NCBI GenBank assembly: GCA_002706985.1
Contig: PAKP01000035.1
Coordinates: 1 to 47,042, forward strand
Direction: 5' to 3'
DNA from: Sneathiella sp.
GTDB lineage: Bacteria; Pseudomonadota; Alphaproteobacteria; Sneathiellales; Sneathiellaceae
Length of the DNA: 47,042 nucleotides
Shown here piece by piece: positions 46,511-47,042 of this stretch. The translations under genes and the position numbers were made by a program. Every line of letters starts with the position of its first letter. The first letter of the stretch is position 1. Under the pieces are notes generated by a model that was given only the letters and a program-made list of their open reading frames with translations, was not told where the DNA came from and made no database searches.

Positions 46511-47042
46511 CTAAACTGCGGCGGCGAGATAGCTTGCCTGATTGATTGCGCGCTTGGCGTCCAGTTCCATGGCCTCATAAGCGCCGCCCACAAGCTCTGC
46601 ATCCACTCCTCTTTCGATCAGTTCATCATAAAGGGTTCGCAAAGGAAGCTGGCCTGCGCAGACGATGATGGTGTCCACATCCAGAATTTCATATCGATCA
46701 CCGATCCGGAGATGCAAGCCGTCGTCGTCGATTTTCAGATATTCAACGCCGTTGATCATCTTGACGCCGCGGCGCGCAAGAGAAATACGATGGGTCCAAC
46801 CGGTCGTCTTTCCAAGGCCCCGCCCGACCGGAGAGGTCTTCCGCTGCAATAGTGTCACATCCCGATCCGCTTTCTCAACCACAGGCTCCACACCCGTGAC
46901 ACCGCCACGCGGATGATTTTTAAAATCAATGCCCCATTCCCGGGCGAAGATATCAACATCAAGAGCCGCAGATTTTCCGGCATGCATTATATTCTCGGCG
47001 ACATCAAAACCAATACCGCCCGCCCCCATTATGGCCACCTTC
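46511..47042 (-). CDS. fadH: NADPH-dependent 2,4-dienoyl-CoA reductase, C-terminal part (cut by window edge)
   Basis: Only the last 177 or so residues are present; the gene continues beyond the right edge. The visible part begins at a Rossmann nucleotide motif (AIMGAGGIGFDVAEN) and ends with the CAGQLPLRTLYDELIERG and VDAELVGGAYEAMELDAKRAINQ blocks of FadH. FadH is a flavin and 4Fe-4S enzyme that removes double bonds at even positions in unsaturated fatty acids or terpenoids. The preceding TIM-barrel and cluster parts cannot be checked here. It converges with the acyl-CoA dehydrogenase gene with a 32-bp gap. Confidence 0.9.
   Translation of the reverse strand, partial: KVAIMGAGGIGFDVAENIMHAGKSAALDVDIFAREWGIDFKNHPRGGVTGVEPVVEKADRDVTLLQRKTSPVGRGLGKTTGWTHRISLARRGVKMINGVEYLKIDDDGLHLRIGDRYEILDVDTIIVCAGQLPLRTLYDELIERGVDAELVGGAYEAMELDAKRAINQASYLAAAV

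Overview
The window is a chromosomal segment from an alphaproteobacterium of moderate G+C. The case for this is gene order. The run lysC - nitronate monooxygenase - ptsP - rodZ-like - ispG - hisS - prfA - prmC - DUF4167 - clpB, with ubiG diverging from lysC, is typical of Alphaproteobacteria, and DUF4167, the 7Fe ferredoxin/CarD pair and the glutaredoxin-nitrilase-DUF1178 group point the same way. The genus cannot be settled from the sequence alone. I see no rRNA, tRNA, insertion sequence, prophage or CRISPR array.

Layout. 1-3.2 kb (+): a membrane-anchored LysM/M23 cell-wall peptidase and an MFS transporter, ending in a terminator shared with convergent clpB. 3.2-17.5 kb (-): the long housekeeping run listed above, covering protein disaggregation, translation termination and release-factor methylation, histidyl-tRNA synthesis, isoprenoid synthesis, cell shape, nitrogen PTS and aspartate kinase. 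clpB has its own RpoH-type promoter. 17.5-24.5 kb: ubiG, argJ and mutT, a BioC/NDUFAF5-like methyltransferase, then comF, a glutaredoxin, a Nit-type amidohydrolase, a second small methyltransferase and DUF1178. 24.5-31.2 kb: a parvulin isomerase diverging from secA, then a TerB-like protein, ferredoxin, CarD and a PPP-fold protein that has lost most of its metal ligands. 31.2-33.5 kb (-): a secreted nuclease-like protein translationally coupled to an M48 metalloprotease.

33.5-37 kb (+) is assimilatory sulfate reduction: cysH (APS-reductase type), DUF2849, cysI and DUF934. The AT-rich leaders of cysH and of the DUF2849-cysI unit share two sequence blocks with identical spacing and almost identical distance to the start codon, which suggests a shared regulatory element. 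37-38.4 kb (-) holds an exported YHS-domain protein and a rhomboid protease.

38.5-47 kb is a CoA-ester catabolic locus. On the minus strand, a TetR regulator is followed by an enoyl-CoA hydratase-like protein, a fused AtuA-like (DUF1446) protein, an NDP-forming acyl-CoA synthetase and a class III CoA-transferase. An acyl-CoA dehydrogenase runs the other way, and a near-perfect 22-bp palindrome sits between them. The C-terminal part of a 2,4-dienoyl-CoA reductase enters from the right edge. The set resembles acyclic terpene/leucine-type degradation, but no biotin-dependent carboxylase is visible, so the substrate is open.

Most of the window is conserved housekeeping. The items most worth a second look are the degenerate phosphatase next to carD, the paired cys leader elements, the AtuA locus with its operator, and the overlapping palindromes at the carD promoter.
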